NCBI RefSeq assembly: GCF_000003605.2
Contig: NW_003147285.1
Location: 24,480-74,833 of the forward strand
Source of the DNA: Saccoglossus kowalevskii
Lineage: Eukaryota; Hemichordata; Enteropneusta; Harrimaniidae
Length of the DNA stretch: 50,354 nucleotides
Direction: 5' to 3'
Shown one piece after another: positions 48,601 to 50,354 of this stretch; positions within the stretch are counted from its first letter, which is position 1; every line of letters starts with the position of its first letter. A model generated the notes under the pieces. That model had not been told where the DNA came from, searched no databases, and saw only the letters and a program-made list of their open reading frames with translations. The position numbers and the translations under genes are program-made.

Positions 48601-50354
48601 AACAATGGACGAGATAAAAGTGGAGATGATTCGGTATCCGTACCCACCATACGAGGATGATGCATACGTCATAGTAGTCCAGTCACAGCTGCCAGCTTTA
48701 CTTATGCTGAGTTTAATATTCACTGCCTTGAATATTGTTAAAGATGTTGTCTTTGAAAAGGAGAAAAAACTGAAGGTATACTACTATATGATTCCTATTC
48801 ATGTTTCCTCTCATAAATGTGTGCACCGAGAGATGGCCCTGTTTCCATCGATTTTGTATCTAAAAGATAACCGCATGCATCTTTTAAATAAATTAAAAGT
48901 GAAATACACCCCACAAGTCTTTGCTGCAAACTATCTTGGTTGCACAGCTCTTTTGGTTCTCATTACGAAGTCATATCGGAATTACTGTTGTTGCAGATAG
49001 ATTGAACCAGTGCTTTAGGGAAGACTTTGCACACTATCTGATCAACATATTTAATAACCATATATGGTCATGTGACCCCTTTAAAAATGCATAGGTATCA
49101 TATCTGCAGATATCTGGGGGATTTACTCTATCTTATGGCTTACTTGTTTTATTATGAGATTATTTTTGTTGTTTGTAACTTAATTTTTCCAGGAATCCAT
49201 GAAAATGATGGGACTGGCCAACTGGTTACATTGGGTTGCGTGGTTCATCAAATACTTTATCTTACTGTTGATAGCTATGATAATCTGTACGATATTATTT
49301 ACGGTAGAGGTCGGTGACCATGGTTCTGTCATCAACAACACTGACCCAACAGTATTGTTTGTATTTCTTCTCATCTATGCCATCTCTACTGTGACATTCT
49401 GCTTTGCTATCAGTGTATTTTTCTCAGTTGGTAAGTGCTTAACAGTGTTTATGTTGTAGCTATTGTTATAATAAAAAACAACAAAGTACTGGGGTTTAAT
49501 TATAAATAAAAGTTGCATGTCTATTGAACAATTTGCAGAAGTTGCAGTTTGGATAAAACATGCAACTTCCAATCAGCGAAGTAACAGCCCTTGTTAGGAT
49601 AAATTTTGTTTAATGCACAACTCCTCAATCCCCGGGATTGAACAATGGAATCACGGGATACTGTCTGGCTCTTGTTTCCCATTGTCTGTAAGAATATAAA
49701 CTGAAAATTAATCAACAAATTCACAACCCTGCACGTTAAGCAGAGATGCTTTTCAGTTTAGTACTGGACCTATGCGTCTCCAATGTCAAGAGTAAAATGT
49801 CACACTAGAGACTTGTATACAGGAACTCTTTGTACTCCCACCATAAGCTCAGAGATTTCTCTCGACGGGATGTAATTTTTAAATAACAATATGCACCAGA
49901 TTAGATCACCTATCGCCAAAGTCAGCTGTTAAACTAAACACTAGAGTTGTTTTTGCTAGCAGGCCTGGAACTGAGGACCTCTTAAGATATTACATTCAAT
50001 GTAGTTTGTTTCAGTATGCCTAGAACAGTCTTATTTCATCACAGACTTGTTTACATTTCATTCTTAATTTATCATACTTCATTCAATTGCATCAATGTGT
50101 GACAAATTTGTAACTTTTTGACTTGACATTTTGCCAATTGAAAATTTGATCTTCCTGCATACCCAATGGGGTAGTCATCATTGAATTGCAGTATTGGAGT
50201 CAATGTGAAGCTACTTAGGGGTGATCTCATATTCAAACATGCGGGTCAAACCTACGAAAATCCAAACCGCCCTAAACCGCCCGAACAAAACCCAGTTTTG
50301 CGGTTCGTAAGTTTAAACAATAGACAGTGCGGTTCAGGACGACCGCACGAATTT
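45338..50354 (+). CDS. ABCA3-like: ABCA-family lipid transporter, 5' part (ABCA3-like), truncated by the window edge
   Basis: ABCA proteins are full ABC transporters that flip or export lipids; ABCA3 works in lysosome-like organelles. Four exons (45338-45656, 47269-47574, 48531-48775, 49193-49430) join in frame to give 369 codons plus one base. Seen: N-terminal LLLWKNWLLQ; a membrane segment at residues 20-39; a large luminal loop with NIT, NLT and NIS glycosylation sequons; GYMREGFLTIQHAVDKAI; the cytosolic EKEKKLKESMKMMGL motif; and two to three membrane helices. The loop and the GYxREGF...QHAVD motif fit the ABCA3 group as I remember it. Nucleotide-binding domains would lie beyond the window, so orthology is provisional. 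It is transcribed away from the dynein gene. Confidence 0.9.
45806..47077. mobile_element. 1.27-kb element of the same CAGTGTTCTCC family, in an ABCA intron
   Basis: CAGTGTTCTCCC (45806-45817) is exactly inverted at 47066-47077. Like the element at 42174-43781 it has ATGCAAAT motifs near its right end and a GCATGCTGGG / AAGATGGC-type patch inside (46347-46400), echoed at 43170-43230 in the other copy. No protein frame was found. Confidence 0.65.
47269..47574 (+). CDS. ABCA coding exon 2 (residues 107-209), luminal loop
   Basis: Acceptor TTGCAG, then GPGFVTEKEMEDFMKVQTKE. It encodes the ABCA first extracellular or luminal loop. Donor CCTG|GTAAGT, phase 1. Confidence 0.9.
47575..48530 (+). other. 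ABCA intron, nothing further recognised
   Basis: A 41-nt exon-like patch at 48379-48419 has splice-like borders but would break the reading frame between exons 2 and 3. Confidence 0.5.
48531..48775 (+). CDS. ABCA coding exon 3 (residues 209-290)
   Basis: Acceptor TTATAG, then GYMREGFLTIQHAVDKAIVQ. Includes YPYPPYEDDAYV and a membrane segment QLPALLMLSLIFTALNI. Ends EKEKKLK at AAG|GTATAC. Confidence 0.92.
49193..49430 (+). CDS. ABCA coding exon 4 (residues 291-370)
   Basis: Acceptor TTCCAG, then ESMKMMGLANWLHWVAWFIK, the family hallmark. Two hydrophobic helices follow (YFILLLIAMIICTILF and VLFVFLLIYAISTVTFCFAI). Donor TTG|GTAAGT, phase 1. Confidence 0.93.
49431..50354 (+). other. ABCA intron running off the window
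   Basis: It starts with GTAAGT. Near its visible end, 50243-50320 carries GC-rich text (AAACCGCC, GCGGTTCG) that is partly self-inverted, possibly the start of another foldback element cut by the edge. Confidence 0.5.

Noticed and set aside
1-50354. tRNA, rRNA, CRISPR array, operon or phage-like content
   Set aside because: I looked and saw none; the gene structure is purely eukaryotic.

Overview
The window is nuclear DNA from an animal, not a prokaryote. It holds two intron-rich protein genes with GT-AG splice sites, long AT-rich introns, and many short inverted-repeat mobile elements. The main protein resembles what I remember of sea urchin ciliary beta dynein, and ATGCAAAT-rich repeats are common. 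A marine invertebrate, perhaps a deuterostome such as a hemichordate or echinoderm, fits best, but I cannot prove the species.

Region 1-4481 lies downstream of the dynein gene. It starts with a satellite-like array (about 1-1120) in which four diverged monomers form a 151-bp higher-order unit. A stretch of old ATGCAAAT-bearing repeats follows (about 2690-3480), then the dynein 3' end with one AATAAA signal on the minus strand.

Region 4482-34822, minus strand, is a complete gene for an axonemal outer-arm dynein heavy chain of the DNAH9/DNAH11/DNAH17 (beta) type. I placed 50 coding exons by hand. All junctions are GT-AG, all phases agree, and the joined frame is 13,386 nt (4,461 codons plus stop), the normal length for this family. 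It carries the tail, linker, AAA1-AAA6 with four P-loops, the stalk and microtubule-binding domain, and the C-terminal domain. Its introns hold mobile elements, a 321-bp tandem repeat with a terminal hairpin, and a possible extra in-frame exon (30196-30318). About 240 bp upstream of the start codon is a near-ideal RFX X-box palindrome, the expected switch for a ciliary gene.

Region 34823-45282 is about 10 kb with no gene I can support. It has the dynein promoter, a decayed LINE reverse-transcriptase fragment, a GC-rich foldback element, a 178-bp tandem duplication, and a 1.6-kb element with terminal inverted repeats.

Region 45283-50354, plus strand, is the 5' part of an ABCA-family (ABCA3-like) lipid transporter. 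Four coding exons give the first 369 codons, covering the first membrane segment, the large luminal loop and the following membrane segments. The gene runs off the right edge. Its first visible intron holds a second element with the same terminal repeats. The two genes are transcribed away from each other, and I see no functional link between them. I found no convincing new biological system; the unexplained structure is in the repeats and the optional exon.
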